Source: Clostridium thermobutyricum DSM 4928 (lineage in GTDB: Bacteria > Bacillota > Clostridia > Clostridiales > Clostridiaceae). From it: a stretch of 36,899 nucleotides of DNA. The notes under the pieces are model-generated. The model was given only the letters and a program-made list of their open reading frames with translations, did no database searches and was not told the DNA's origin. The position numbers and the translations under genes are program-made. The stretch spans positions 1-36,899 of the forward strand of contig NZ_LTAY01000035.1 in NCBI RefSeq assembly GCF_002050515.1, in the 5' to 3' direction. Of the stretch, positions 24,132 to 33,380 are shown piece after piece. The stretch's first letter is position 1. Each line of letters starts with the position of its first letter.

Positions 24132-25100
24132 TTAATTTAAAATTCCAACTGTTAGCGTCATTCCATTAAGCTTTTCTTTTTCTCTAATTATTTTTCCACC
24201 TAAAAGCTCAACAACTGGTTCACTAACACATCTAACTCCAGTAGTTCTTTCTACAAAATCACTACCTTCATATTTATGATGAACTTTTGCTATTTCATCT
24301 TTCGTAAAAAATTTAAGTTCTGCATTTAATATTTCTCCTAAATTTAAAATTGCCTTTTCATCTTTTTTTAAATCTATAGAACCAATAACTTTTACACTAT
24401 CTATACTTAACCCTAATTTTTCTAAAGTATTAAATACAAATTCTTTTAACTTTTCTTTTTCTGTATTCCTTCTACAACCAATTCCAAGAATTATATCTTT
24501 TCTTATTAACTTTAAAACATAATCCTCTTCTCTAGATTTATTTGTTATCCAAAGAGTCCATGGTTTTAATTCTTCTGTTTCTTTATATCCTTTTGGAAGT
24601 TTTATTTCTTTTTTATCATCTTTAAAGAAAACTTCTCCATCATTTACAAGAAGACTTGCAATCTCTTTTGCTTTTTTTAAAGATTCAATTTTTAAATTAT
24701 TTTCCATTGCTAAAACATCTGGTGCATCTTTATCCATATTATCTGTTGCTGTAGTTATAACTGGTGTATTTCCTAACTTTTTTGCAATTTTATTTGTAAT
24801 ATAATTTCCCCCACCAAGATGTCCTGAAAGAAGGCTAATTGTAAATTTACTACATACATCTACAACTATAACAGCAGGATCTACATCTTTCTTTTTTATA
24901 AATCCATTTATAGCTCTAACTGCTATTCCTGTTGAAGATACAAAAACTATTGTAGAAAAATTATTAAATGCTTTTTCTGTAACTTCTTTTAATTTGAAAT
25001 TTTCCATTTCTGATTTAAGAAAAAGAGTTCCATTAAACTCTTTTCCTATTTTTCTAGCTATAGAATCTCCTTTTTTAGTTACACTAATTACACAAAGCAT
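24132..25100 (-). CDS. cbiG: Cobalt-precorrin-5A hydrolase
   Basis: 322 residues. The N-terminal domain shows FVSSTGIAVRAI and SLLSGHLGGGN; the C-terminal domain shows LGIGCRRNTEKEKL and the closing TGVRCVSEPVVELLGGKI. It opens the delta-lactone ring and releases the C20 fragment as acetaldehyde, a step found only in the oxygen-independent pathway. Its ATG overlaps the cbiF TAA by one base. Confidence 0.96.
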   Translation of the reverse strand: MLCVISVTKKGDSIARKIGKEFNGTLFLKSEMENFKLKEVTEKAFNNFSTIVFVSSTGIAVRAINGFIKKKDVDPAVIVVDVCSKFTISLLSGHLGGGNYITNKIAKKLGNTPVITTATDNMDKDAPDVLAMENNLKIESLKKAKEIASLLVNDGEVFFKDDKKEIKLPKGYKETEELKPWTLWITNKSREEDYVLKLIRKDIILGIGCRRNTEKEKLKEFVFNTLEKLGLSIDSVKVIGSIDLKKDEKAILNLGEILNAELKFFTKDEIAKVHHKYEGSDFVERTTGVRCVSEPVVELLGGKIIREKEKLNGMTLTVGILN

Positions 25101-25846
25101 TACTCTTGTCCTTTTCTAAACATATGAGAAAAGCTTTTATCATAAAGAAGACTTTTTTCATATTCACAATTTATAAAATCACCAACAAGAATTTGAGCAC
25201 ATTTTTTTATTCCACACTCTTTTACTTTTTCACTTATATCATCAAGAGTTCCTATTAGAATTCTTTGATCTTCCCATGTAGCCCTTTCAACTACTGCTAT
25301 AGGAACATTTCTTCCATAACCTTTTTTAAGTTTTTCTACCACTTTATCAATCATACTAATAGATAAAAATATAGCCATTGAAGCTCCTACAGATGCTAAT
25401 TTTTCTAAATCTTCTGTTTCTGGTACTGGAGTTCTTCCTTCAACTCTTGTTAAAATAACAGTTTGAGTTACTGAAGGCAATGTAAATTCTTTTTTTATAG
25501 CTCCTGCTGCTGCAACAAAAGAGCTTACTCCTGGCACAACTTCATATGAAACTCCTATTTTATCTAATTCATCCATTTGCTCTTTAATAGCACCATATAT
25601 AGATGGATCACCTGTGTGAAGTCTAACTATTTCTTTATCTTTATTTTTTTCTATTACTCCTATGACTTCATCTAAAGTCATACTTGCTGAATTATATATT
25701 TCTACATCTTCTTTGCAAAAACTCATATGTTCTTTTGCTACAAGAGAACCTGCATATATAACTATATCTGCTCTTTTTAATATTTCTCTTCCTTTAACTG
25801 TAATTAAATCTACATCTCCAGGCCCTGCTCCTATAAAATAAACCAT
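25100..25846 (-). CDS. cbiF: Cobalt-precorrin-4 C11-methyltransferase
   Basis: 248 residues from the ATG at 25846, which fits the AGGTGG ribosome binding site; a GTG three codons upstream directly follows the cbiL stop but has worse spacing. SAM-methyltransferase marks: FIGAGPGDVDLITVKG, YAGSLV, HTGDPSIYGAI, and the CobM/CbiF-specific SVTQTVILTRVEGRTPVP. It methylates C11 of cobalt-precorrin-4. Confidence 0.96.
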   Translation of the reverse strand: MVYFIGAGPGDVDLITVKGREILKRADIVIYAGSLVAKEHMSFCKEDVEIYNSASMTLDEVIGVIEKNKDKEIVRLHTGDPSIYGAIKEQMDELDKIGVSYEVVPGVSSFVAAAGAIKKEFTLPSVTQTVILTRVEGRTPVPETEDLEKLASVGASMAIFLSISMIDKVVEKLKKGYGRNVPIAVVERATWEDQRILIGTLDDISEKVKECGIKKCAQILVGDFINCEYEKSLLYDKSFSHMFRKGQE

Positions 25847-25855
25847 AAAATCCAC

Positions 25856-26521
25856 CTACTCTCTATTTGCTAATATTAATGACATGTAATCTCTAACTTT
25901 TAATATTTCCTCTTTGTCTTCTAAAATTAATTGTCCTTCTCTACCTGCTCTACTTACATAAACATATTTAAATCCTTTTTCTTCTAAAGCATTTAGAACT
26001 TCTTCTTCACGTTTATATACTTTCATTATTACTACATATTTTTCATCTGTTATTTCATGAACCTTTGTTGCTGGCATAACTGTTAATCTATTATCTCCAA
26101 CTACTATTGTTTGTCCAACTATACTTGCTGCTGAACAAAAAGAAGTAATTCCTGGTACTGTTTCAACTTTAAAATTCTTTTCTTCCATGTTTTTTAAAAG
26201 ATGAATATATGTACTATAAACAAACGGATCTCCAATTGTTAAAAAGCTTACATTTTTTCCTTCTCTTAATCTCTCTTCTATAAAATCATATGCTTCTTTT
26301 ACTTTTATTTCTTTTCCTTTTCCACCCATTGGGAAATGTTTTATAACTACTTCTGTTCCAGGTTTTATATATTCCTTAACAGTATTTAATGCTATACTTT
26401 CTCCACCTTCTGTTCCAGTTGGTGCTACTATAACATCACTATCTTCAATTGCACGCACACCTTTAACTGTAATAAGTTCTGTATCTCCAGGTCCTACACC
26501 TATTCCATATAATTTAGCCAT
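25856..26521 (-). CDS. cbiL: Cobalt-precorrin-2 C20-methyltransferase
   Basis: 221 residues. GIGVGPGDTELITVKGVRAI at the N-terminus, VIVAPTG, TIGDPFVYSTYIHLL and VPGITSFCSAAS mark the CbiL/CobI subgroup of tetrapyrrole methyltransferases. It adds the C20 methyl group that is later lost with ring contraction. AAAAGGAG ribosome binding site; one base separates it from cbiT. Confidence 0.95.
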   Translation of the reverse strand: MAKLYGIGVGPGDTELITVKGVRAIEDSDVIVAPTGTEGGESIALNTVKEYIKPGTEVVIKHFPMGGKGKEIKVKEAYDFIEERLREGKNVSFLTIGDPFVYSTYIHLLKNMEEKNFKVETVPGITSFCSAASIVGQTIVVGDNRLTVMPATKVHEITDEKYVVIMKVYKREEEVLNALEEKGFKYVYVSRAGREGQLILEDKEEILKVRDYMSLILANRE

Positions 26522-26522
26522 A

Positions 26523-27101
26523 TTATTTTTCTCCTTTTATGCACTTAACTATATAAATTGGATTATTAGAAATCATCATATAGCTTTGTCCTCTATTTTT
26601 GCTTATGTTAACTAATGAAACATCAAACTTATAACCCATTTGCTTAACTTTTTCTATTCCAATATATGAGTTATTTAAAGTTATGAAATTCATTACTATT
26701 ACTCCATTATTTTTTAAAAGTTTATCAGACTTTTCTATTATCTTTTCAAGGTCACCTTCTGAACCTCCAATAAATATAGAATCTAATATTAATCCTTCTT
26801 CTATATATTTATCTAAAATTTCAACTGCACTACCTTCATCTAAAATAACATTTTTACAATTAAACTTTTCTATATTTTTTTTTGTTGTTTCTATTGCATG
26901 AATATCTCTTTCTATTGAATATACTTTTCCTTTATGTGCTATTTTAGAGGCTTGAACTGTTATACTTCCTGTTCCTGCTCCAACATCTAAAACTTTAGAA
27001 TCTTCACTTAAATCCATTTTCCATATTGAAAGAGCTCTTATGTCCTCTTTAGTCATAGGACAATCTCCTCTTACAAATTCACTATCTTTTATTAAAATCA
27101 T
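26523..27101 (-). CDS. cbiT: Cobalt-precorrin-6B C15-methyltransferase (decarboxylating)
   Basis: 192 residues of a class I Rossmann methyltransferase, unlike the other methylases in the cluster. RGDCPMTKEDIRAL near residue 11 is the CbiT signature, and VLDVGAGTGSITVQ (about 38-51) is SAM motif I. It methylates C15 and decarboxylates the C12 acetate. CbiE and CbiT are separate here, as in other anaerobic pathways, whereas aerobic CobL is a fusion. It follows cbiE by 9 bp. Confidence 0.95.
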   Translation of the reverse strand: MILIKDSEFVRGDCPMTKEDIRALSIWKMDLSEDSKVLDVGAGTGSITVQASKIAHKGKVYSIERDIHAIETTKKNIEKFNCKNVILDEGSAVEILDKYIEEGLILDSIFIGGSEGDLEKIIEKSDKLLKNNGVIVMNFITLNNSYIGIEKVKQMGYKFDVSLVNISKNRGQSYMMISNNPIYIVKCIKGEK

Positions 27102-27110
27102 CTTTTTCTC

Positions 27111-27710
27111 CTAAACTCTTTCTACTATTAGAATACTCAAATCTCCAAAGCTTTCATTTAAAAATTCCTTTGGACTTCCGAAAACTATTCTTTCATCTTC
27201 ATAAGAAAGTTTTTCTCCAATAAAAACTTTACACTCTATATTTTCTTTATTTAAAATTCTACATAACTCTACGGGAGTATTTTTTTTATCACAAAGCCAT
27301 ATACTTAAATTATTTTCATTTATTTTTTCTAAAAAATATCCTTCTCTAGCATGCATACTTCCTGTATATGCATTACTCCAAGATTTATTTAATTTGCTTG
27401 TTAAATATTGAAAAGAACTTATGCCAGGTATTACAGAAATATCTTTATCTAAATTCTTTTTTATATATTCTGCTATTCCAAAAAAATTTGGATCTCCTGA
27501 AGCTACAAGAGAAATATTTTCATCAGAATTTTTCAATTTTTCTAATATTCCTTTTAAAGAATCTATTTTTTCTTTTTTTACATCTATAAAATTAATTGAA
27601 TCTATGGCTCTAGAAAAACCTATTATTATATCAGAATTTTCTAAAATATCTATAGATTTATTTAACATATAATCTTTATGTCCTGGCCCTATTCCAACTA
27701 TATAAATCAC
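27111..27710 (-). CDS. cbiE: Cobalt-precorrin-7 C5-methyltransferase
   Basis: 199 residues. The start is a GTG at 27710, overlapping the cbiD TGA as GTGA, with GAGGAAAAA upstream. SAM-methyltransferase marks: YIVGIGPGHKDYML, IIIGFSRAI, ASGDPNFFGIAEYI and VIPGISSFQYLTSKL. It methylates C5. The GTG overlap implies translation mostly by ribosomes finishing cbiD. Confidence 0.94.
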   Translation of the reverse strand: MIYIVGIGPGHKDYMLNKSIDILENSDIIIGFSRAIDSINFIDVKKEKIDSLKGILEKLKNSDENISLVASGDPNFFGIAEYIKKNLDKDISVIPGISSFQYLTSKLNKSWSNAYTGSMHAREGYFLEKINENNLSIWLCDKKNTPVELCRILNKENIECKVFIGEKLSYEDERIVFGSPKEFLNESFGDLSILIVERV

Positions 27711-28801
27711 ACTTTTTCCTCCTCTAAAGAGTTATATAGTATATTGTAATCTGAATATCCGCTATACATTACAGCATTACATTTTACTTCATTGTAAGTA
27801 TATATATTCATTCTATTTACTATTTTTTCTCCAATAGTCTTATACAAATGCTCATAACCTTCCCCTAAAAGCTTTACTGCACCTTCACTTGTTTTTTCTT
27901 TCATAACTTTTTCTACAAAATCTTTATCATATCCTAAAAGAAAAAGTTCTAACCCTATAACTTCAAGTCTTACATCAGAGACTCTACTATGAGTATTAAA
28001 ACAACCATATGCTACTTTACTTAGCTTTCCTATATGCCCAACTAAAATTATTTCTGATACTTTTTGAGAAACTGCACTTTCAAGTGCAAATCCTACATAA
28101 TTAGAAATAATAACTATTTCATCTTCTGTAAAGCCTAAGTCCTTTGCACATCTTTCACCTATATTTCCAAAAGTTAAAACTATTCTTTCTCCAACTTTTG
28201 ATTTTTGCTTTATTTCAATTAAAATAGATTCTTTTATTGCATCTTCTGACATAGGAACAACTATTCCTGTAGTTCCTAAAATAGAAATTCCACCTTCTAT
28301 TCCAAGTCTTGGATTAAAAGTTTTATTAGCTACTTCTTTTCCTTCTGGAACACTTATAGTTACATGCACACCATAATCTTTATCAATTACCTCTAAAACT
28401 TCTTTCTCTATCATTTTTCTTGGAACAGGATTTATAGCATATTCTCCCTTTTTTACTGAAAGACCATCACGAGTAACAAATCCAACTCCCTCTCCTCCAG
28501 TTAAAAAGAAACCATCTTCTATTTTTTTTACTGTAGAAAATATTTCTATTCCATCTGTTACATCAATGTCATCTCCACCATCTTTTATAACAGAAACACG
28601 AACAAAATCTTCTCCTCTATAAATAGAATTAATTTTTATATTTAATCTAATTCCTTTTGGAGTATCAATTTCTACATATTCTAAATCTTCCTCATGAAAA
28701 AGCATATAAGTTGCAGCCTTTGAAGCTGCTGCTGCACAAGAACCTGTTGTAAATCCACATCTTAATTTTTTACCACCACTTTGAACATATAAATCAAGCA
28801 T
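27707..28801 (-). CDS. cbiD: Cobalt-precorrin-5B C1-methyltransferase
   Basis: 364 residues, normal for CbiD. The diagnostic N-terminus LRCGFTTGSCAAAASKAA is clear, followed by IKDGGDDIDVTDG, INPVPRKMI and LGTTGIVVPMSEDA. The GNIGERCAKDLG and HIGKLSKVAYG blocks match the C-terminal domain. It methylates C1 in the oxygen-independent pathway. It follows cbiC by 4 bp. Confidence 0.96.
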   Translation of the reverse strand: MLDLYVQSGGKKLRCGFTTGSCAAAASKAATYMLFHEEDLEYVEIDTPKGIRLNIKINSIYRGEDFVRVSVIKDGGDDIDVTDGIEIFSTVKKIEDGFFLTGGEGVGFVTRDGLSVKKGEYAINPVPRKMIEKEVLEVIDKDYGVHVTISVPEGKEVANKTFNPRLGIEGGISILGTTGIVVPMSEDAIKESILIEIKQKSKVGERIVLTFGNIGERCAKDLGFTEDEIVIISNYVGFALESAVSQKVSEIILVGHIGKLSKVAYGCFNTHSRVSDVRLEVIGLELFLLGYDKDFVEKVMKEKTSEGAVKLLGEGYEHLYKTIGEKIVNRMNIYTYNEVKCNAVMYSGYSDYNILYNSLEEEKV

Positions 28802-28805
28802 AATT

Positions 28806-29429
28806 TTATCTCTCTACGCACATATACATTAAAGCATTTATTATAGCAGCAGCTACTGTGCTTCCACCTTTTCTTCCTTTAACTCTTATGTATGGAATAT
28901 TTAATTGATCTAAATCTTCCTTGCTTTCTGCTGCTCCTACAAAACCTACTGGAACAGCTACTATAAGCTTTGGATTTACTTTTCCTTCAGCTATAAGTTC
29001 TTTTAATTTAAAAAGAGCTGTTGGGGCATTTCCAAAAACAAAAATATCAACATTATCAGCACAAGCTTTATGAACAGCTGCCATTGAACGTGTTATTCCT
29101 TTCTCTTTTGCTTCAACATGAACTTCTGGTAAATTTACATAACAAATTGCTTTTCCATTTAATTTTTCTAGTGCTCTTTTATTTATTCCTGAAAGAGCCA
29201 TATTTGTATCTGTATATATTGTTGGGTTATTTTTTAAAGCTTCTTTCGCACTTTCTATTGCAGTCTTACTTATATCAACTAAATTTTTATATTCAAAATC
29301 TGCTGTTGTATGTATAACTCTCTTTACTATTTTAAGTTCTTCTTCTGAAAAGCTATGGCTTCCCATTTCTTCTCCAATTATTTCAAAACTTCTATTTTCT
29401 ATTTCCATTGGATTTTTTATATAACTCAT
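28806..29429 (-). CDS. cbiC: Cobalt-precorrin-8 methylmutase
   Basis: 207 residues. His40 in RVIHTTADFEY is the catalytic histidine that moves the methyl group from C11 to C12, giving cobyrinic acid. TDTNMALSGINKRAL, SMAAVHKACADNVD, FGNAPTALFKL and the closing GRKGGSTVAAAIINAL are all CbiC/CobH blocks. AGAGGAA ribosome binding site at the very end of cbiA, two bases from its stop. Confidence 0.97.
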   Translation of the reverse strand: MSYIKNPMEIENRSFEIIGEEMGSHSFSEEELKIVKRVIHTTADFEYKNLVDISKTAIESAKEALKNNPTIYTDTNMALSGINKRALEKLNGKAICYVNLPEVHVEAKEKGITRSMAAVHKACADNVDIFVFGNAPTALFKLKELIAEGKVNPKLIVAVPVGFVGAAESKEDLDQLNIPYIRVKGRKGGSTVAAAIINALMYMCVER

Positions 29430-29431
29430 AT

Positions 29432-30730
29432 TTATTCCTCTTTGTCTCTTAGTATATATTTTAAAAATTCTTTGTTTCCAAAGAAATGTATATGTGGATA
29501 TCCAGCTAAAGTATTTTTCTTTTCATATCCACATTCCCATGTTTTTAAATCACCTTTATAATTTATTTTACTTACATTATAAATCTTTTTTTCTTTTGAC
29601 TCTGTTTTAGATTTATGAAATTCATGACAATTTATTTTTATTCCATTAAAGTTTACTTCTGCATATCCAAAATTATTTAATCTATTAGTCATAAAACTCT
29701 TACCTTCAAAAAATCCTACCATTTCAAAACCTTCAATTTCTCTAGTAAGATACATAAGTCCACCACATTCTGCATAACAAGGAAGTCCCTCTTCTAAAGC
29801 TTCTTTTATACTTTTTAACATTGTTTTATTTTTACTAAGATCTTCTTTAAATACTTCTGGATATCCCCCACCTATATAAAGAAAATCTAAATCTTTAGGA
29901 AGCTCCTTATCATTAATAGGACTAAAATATATAACCTCACCTAATGATTCTAAAATCTCTAAATTTTCTCTATAATAAAAGCTAAAAGCTTTATCAAAAG
30001 CAACTCCAATTCTCTTTTTTCCACTTATTTTAAAAAAACTTTCATTTTTTTCTAAATTAACATCTTTAAAATTATCTATTAATAAATCTAAATCAACAGT
30101 TTCTTCTATTAAATTTGCACAAATCTCTATTTTATTTTCTAAATCTTCTATTTCAGAACTTTGAATTAATCCTAAGTGCCTACTTTTAATAATTAATTCT
30201 TCTTTCTTTTCTATAAATCCAAATACTTTTATATTTAAATTTTCTTCTATTATTTTTTTTAAAAGTACATAATAACTTTTACTTATATTATTTAAAATTA
30301 CACCTTTTATATTTGCATCTCTAAACTCTAGTATTCCTTTTAATTCAGCACAAAGAGTTAAACTTTGAGCTTTAGGAGAAATAACAAGTATAATTGGAGC
30401 ATTATCTAAAGTTTTTGATGTACTGTATGTTGAATAATCACTACTTATTCCTTTTCCATCATATAAACCCATAACTCCTTCTACAATTGCAAAATCTCCT
30501 TCCCCTCTATTAAAAGCTTCTCTTACACCTTCTTCTCCCATAAGAAAAAGATCTAAATTTCTAGATTTTACACCTGTTATTCTACTGTGAAATGCAGGAT
30601 CTATATAATCTGGTCCTGATTTAAACCCTTGTACTTTATACCCTCTATTTTTTAAAGCTTTCATTAATCCAAGAGTTACTGTGGTCTTTCCTCCTCCACT
30701 ACAATTAGATGACACTACTAAGGTTTTCAT
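29432..30730 (-). CDS. cbiA: Cobyrinate a,c-diamide synthase
   Basis: 432 residues. P-loop SNCSGGGKTT (8-17) and GPDYIDPAFH form the ATP amidoligase domain; the glutaminase domain has nucleophile Cys322 in YAECGGLMYL and a late CHEFHKS histidine block. It amidates side chains a and c of cobyrinic acid using glutamine. The ATG lies inside the cbiK end (26-bp overlap) with AAAGGA upstream. It is second in the operon although it acts late. Confidence 0.96.
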   Translation of the reverse strand: MKTLVVSSNCSGGGKTTVTLGLMKALKNRGYKVQGFKSGPDYIDPAFHSRITGVKSRNLDLFLMGEEGVREAFNRGEGDFAIVEGVMGLYDGKGISSDYSTYSTSKTLDNAPIILVISPKAQSLTLCAELKGILEFRDANIKGVILNNISKSYYVLLKKIIEENLNIKVFGFIEKKEELIIKSRHLGLIQSSEIEDLENKIEICANLIEETVDLDLLIDNFKDVNLEKNESFFKISGKKRIGVAFDKAFSFYYRENLEILESLGEVIYFSPINDKELPKDLDFLYIGGGYPEVFKEDLSKNKTMLKSIKEALEEGLPCYAECGGLMYLTREIEGFEMVGFFEGKSFMTNRLNNFGYAEVNFNGIKINCHEFHKSKTESKEKKIYNVSKINYKGDLKTWECGYEKKNTLAGYPHIHFFGNKEFLKYILRDKEE

Positions 30731-31556
30731 TTTTTAATCCTTTCTTTGTTTCACCAACTCCTAAATATGTATCATTTATGATATCGTGAATTCTATTTAC
30801 ATAAAGCTGTCTAAAAGCTTCAATTTCTCCAAGGCCCTTTAAGAATACATTTGCTTTTATTCCTTCACTTTCTAATATACTTTTCCATGAATCCTCTTCA
30901 TCAGAAGCCATATCATTTAAAACATGATCTCCACAAACAACCATAAGTGGAACTAAAAGCACTTCTTTTATATTTTTATTTTTTAATCTCTTTATTACAC
31001 TTTCAAAAGTTGGATGACCTTCAACAGTTCCAACAAAAACATTCTCATATCCTTCTTCTTGTAATACAACTTGAAGACAACTATAAGTAGCACTTGCTGG
31101 ATGAGAAGTTCCATGTCCAAACATTACTATGTTTTCATTTTTATCTAATATATCTTTTATTGAATGAATAAAAAGAGTATAATCAAAAGCTACACCTTCA
31201 ATTCCTTGATAATAAAATATTGGTCTTCCAACTTTTATTTTTTTAAATTTATTTTTATAGCTTTCAGCAACATTTTTTACATAATCAAATTCTTCTCCAG
31301 GAATTATGTGAAGAGGTTGCATTATAACTTCTTCATATCCTAAATTATAAAGTTCTTCTAATCTTTCTTCTGGAGTCATTACTTTTATTCCATAAACTTT
31401 ATCCATCTTTCTTATAATCATATGAGATGTAAAAGCTCTAAAACAATCGTAATCTTTAAATTCCTCTTCTATTCTATTTTCAATTTTTTCTATTGAATCT
31501 TTTAATGCACCTTGATAGCTTGTTCCAAAACTTACAACAATAATAGCTTTTTTCAT
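30705..31556 (-). CDS. cbiK: Sirohydrochlorin cobaltochelatase, anaerobic type
   Basis: 283 residues. VVSFGTSYQGALKDSI at the N-terminus and the two metal-site histidines, His148 in FGHGTSHPAS and His211 in CGDHVLNDMASDEEDSW, match the CbiK class II chelatases. It inserts Co2+ into sirohydrochlorin, the entry point of the early-cobalt pathway. First gene of the operon, 91 bases below the riboswitch-controlled terminator, with TAAGGAGAT as ribosome binding site. No signal peptide is seen, so it is the cytoplasmic form. Confidence 0.96.
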   Translation of the reverse strand: MKKAIIVVSFGTSYQGALKDSIEKIENRIEEEFKDYDCFRAFTSHMIIRKMDKVYGIKVMTPEERLEELYNLGYEEVIMQPLHIIPGEEFDYVKNVAESYKNKFKKIKVGRPIFYYQGIEGVAFDYTLFIHSIKDILDKNENIVMFGHGTSHPASATYSCLQVVLQEEGYENVFVGTVEGHPTFESVIKRLKNKNIKEVLLVPLMVVCGDHVLNDMASDEEDSWKSILESEGIKANVFLKGLGEIEAFRQLYVNRIHDIINDTYLGVGETKKGLKNENLSSVI

Positions 31557-31644
31557 TCTTAATCTCCTTAGTTTATTAATTTTTAGATTTCAAACAAATT
31601 TATGTATAACCATTATTTCTTTAAGAATTTTATTATAATTTTCA

Positions 31645-31674
31645 AAATAAAAAAGCACCCTATAAAAGGGTGCT
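31645..31674 (-). terminator. Riboswitch-controlled intrinsic terminator upstream of cbiK
   Basis: 8-bp GC-rich stem (AGCACCCT at 31654-31661, AGGGTGCT at 31667-31674), 5-nt loop, followed on the minus strand by TTTTTTATTTT. It lies between the cobalamin aptamer and cbiK, with no gene upstream to terminate, so it is the expression platform. A 9-bp AT hairpin (31687-31695 with 31699-31707) sits just before it and may be part of the switching structure. Confidence 0.85.
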
Positions 31675-31729
31675 AAAAGAAAACTCTATTAAAATCTAAT
31701 TTTAATAAATTCCGTTTCTCCTAATCTTC

Positions 31730-31911
31730 CCTCCGAAGCATGGTTTTATAAAAGGCAGGTCTCCTGACTTATGCTTCATCCTAATCCTCTACCTTCCCAA
31801 GAAAATTTCTCAGTGGTATTTAGAGTTTCGTCTGCAATTACAGTAGCGGGGGCTGTAATGGAATTTAACCATTTTCCCTTTTAATCTTAAATAAATTTAA
31901 GAACCTTTTAT
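31730..31911 (-). ncRNA. Cobalamin riboswitch
   Basis: On the minus strand the conserved elements appear in order: P1 5' strand ATAAAAGG (31904-31911), GGGAA...GGTTAAATTCC (31860-31878), ACAGCCCCCGCTACTGT (31840-31856), GAAGGTAGAGG (about 31786-31796), the B12 box AAGTCAGGAGACCTGCC (31754-31770) and the P1 3' strand CCTTTTAT (31748-31755). The downstream CTTCGGAGGG is often seen beside this aptamer. It binds adenosylcobalamin or a related corrinoid. With the terminator that follows, high cobalamin should stop transcription before cbiK. ATGCTTC (31735-31741) can pair with GAAGCAT (31771-31777) in a fold that would break P1. Confidence 0.95.
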
Positions 31912-31929
31912 CTATTCATTTTTAACTTA

Positions 31930-31958
31930 ATTATAAATGTTAATCAATAATAATTCAA
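31930..31958 (-). promoter_or_regulatory. Promoter of the cobalamin operon
   Basis: Minus strand: -35 TTGAAT (31953-31958), 17-nt spacer, -10 TATAAT (31930-31935). Transcription would begin near 31923, about 12 bases ahead of the riboswitch P1 stem, which is what a riboswitch leader needs. Confidence 0.8.
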
Positions 31959-32052
31959 ATATAATTATAATATACCTATATTTATATTATTTATAATATA
32001 ATAAAAAATTTCTAATATTTAAAGAGGTTAAATTTTAATTTAATCTTCTTAA

Positions 32053-33267
32053 TTAAACTAAAATTTTATTTTCTATTTCTTTATTTTTTATATCCTTTAT
32101 CTTTTCTATTTCTATTTTTTCAAGCTCAGTATTCTGACTTACCATTCTTTTAGGACCAACTACTGTAATACTTTCCCTTTCAACTATTACAGAACCTTCT
32201 TTTATTATAGAGTCTCCACCTATAATAGCATTGCTTATTATAACATGAGGCTCTATTATTGTATTTTCAAGTATAACTGAATTTTCTATTACGGATCCTT
32301 CACCAACTTTTACTCCTTTAGAAAGAACACTTGTATCAATGCAACCTTCTATTTCGCAATTATCTCCTAAAATACAATTTTTAATAATTGCTGTTCTACT
32401 TATTTGGCATTTATCATAATCCGGTACATTAGCAGAAGAAATTTTCCATTTATCATTTATACTTAACTCACATTCATTATTAAGCAAATCCATATTTGCT
32501 TGCCAAAGACTTTCTACTGTTCCAACATCTCTCCAATATCCTTTAAATGAAAATGAAACCATTTTTCTATCATCTTTAAGCATTGCTGGAATTACATCTT
32601 TTCCAAAATCATGACTTGAACTATTTAATCTTTCATCTTTAATTAAATATTCTTTTAATATATCCCATGAAAAAATATAAATTCCCATAGAAGCTTTATT
32701 ACTTTTTGGCTCTTTTGGTTTTTCTTCAAATGAGTAAATTGTACTATCTTCATTTGTGTTCATTATTCCAAAACGACTTGCTTCTTCCATTGGAACTTCT
32801 AATACTGCTATTGTAGCATCAGCATTCATTTTTTTATGATGATCTAACATTTCTGTGTAATCCATTTTATAAATGTGATCTCCTGAAAGAATTAAAACAT
32901 ATTTTGGATTATATTTATCTATATATTCTATATTTTGATAAATAGCATTAGCTGTACCAGTATAGCAATTATCCTTATCTTCCTCAGTATATGGTGGTAA
33001 AAAGCTTATCCCAGTTTCATCAACTTTTTTTAAATCCCACGCTTCTCCATTTCCTATATGCTTATATATAGCTTTTGGTTTATATTGTGTTACTACTCCT
33101 ACTGTATCTATTCCTGAATTTACACAATTACTTAAAGGAAAATCTATTAATCTATATCTTCCTCCATATGGAACAGCTGGTTTTGCTAATCTTTCTGTTA
33201 ACACTCCTAATCTTGTTCCTTGTCCTCCAGCTAATATCATTCCAACAATTTCACGATTATTATTCAT
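32053..33267 (-). CDS. glgC: Glucose-1-phosphate adenylyltransferase (ADP-glucose pyrophosphorylase)
   Basis: 404 residues. The nucleotidyltransferase start [29 protein letters not shown] holds the ATP-binding loop; [29 protein letters not shown], and [11 protein letters not shown] (metal-binding Asp) follow. Residues from about 290 form a left-handed beta-helix with isoleucine/valine-rich hexads. It makes ADP-glucose, the donor for GlgA. No glgD partner is adjacent, though many Firmicutes have GlgC-GlgD pairs. GGGTGG ribosome binding site; 113 bp behind glgA. Confidence 0.96.
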   Translation of the reverse strand: MNNNREIVGMILAGGQGTRLGVLTERLAKPAVPYGGRYRLIDFPLSNCVNSGIDTVGVVTQYKPKAIYKHIGNGEAWDLKKVDETGISFLPPYTEEDKDNCYTGTANAIYQNIEYIDKYNPKYVLILSGDHIYKMDYTEMLDHHKKMNADATIAVLEVPMEEASRFGIMNTNEDSTIYSFEEKPKEPKSNKASMGIYIFSWDILKEYLIKDERLNSSSHDFGKDVIPAMLKDDRKMVSFSFKGYWRDVGTVESLWQANMDLLNNECELSINDKWKISSANVPDYDKCQISRTAIIKNCILGDNCEIEGCIDTSVLSKGVKVGEGSVIENSVILENTIIEPHVIISNAIIGGDSIIKEGSVIVERESITVVGPKRMVSQNTELEKIEIEKIKDIKNKEIENKILV

Positions 33268-33380
33268 AAATCCACCCTTTTATATCCTTTTTCTTCTCTC
33301 TTAATTCTCTAAATTCTAATTTTTCCCATAGATAAACTTAACTAATACTACATTTCTTTTTAATATAATAGAAATTTATT

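Noticed and set aside
15772..31556. Signs of recent horizontal transfer of the cobalamin cluster
   Set aside because: No integrase, insertion sequence, tRNA or flanking direct repeat seen, and base composition looks the same as the neighbouring genes.
32030..32066. 15-bp inverted repeat (one mismatch) across the end of glgC
   Set aside because: Almost all A/T and not followed by a T-run on the minus strand; not credible as a terminator and expected by chance in such AT-rich sequence.
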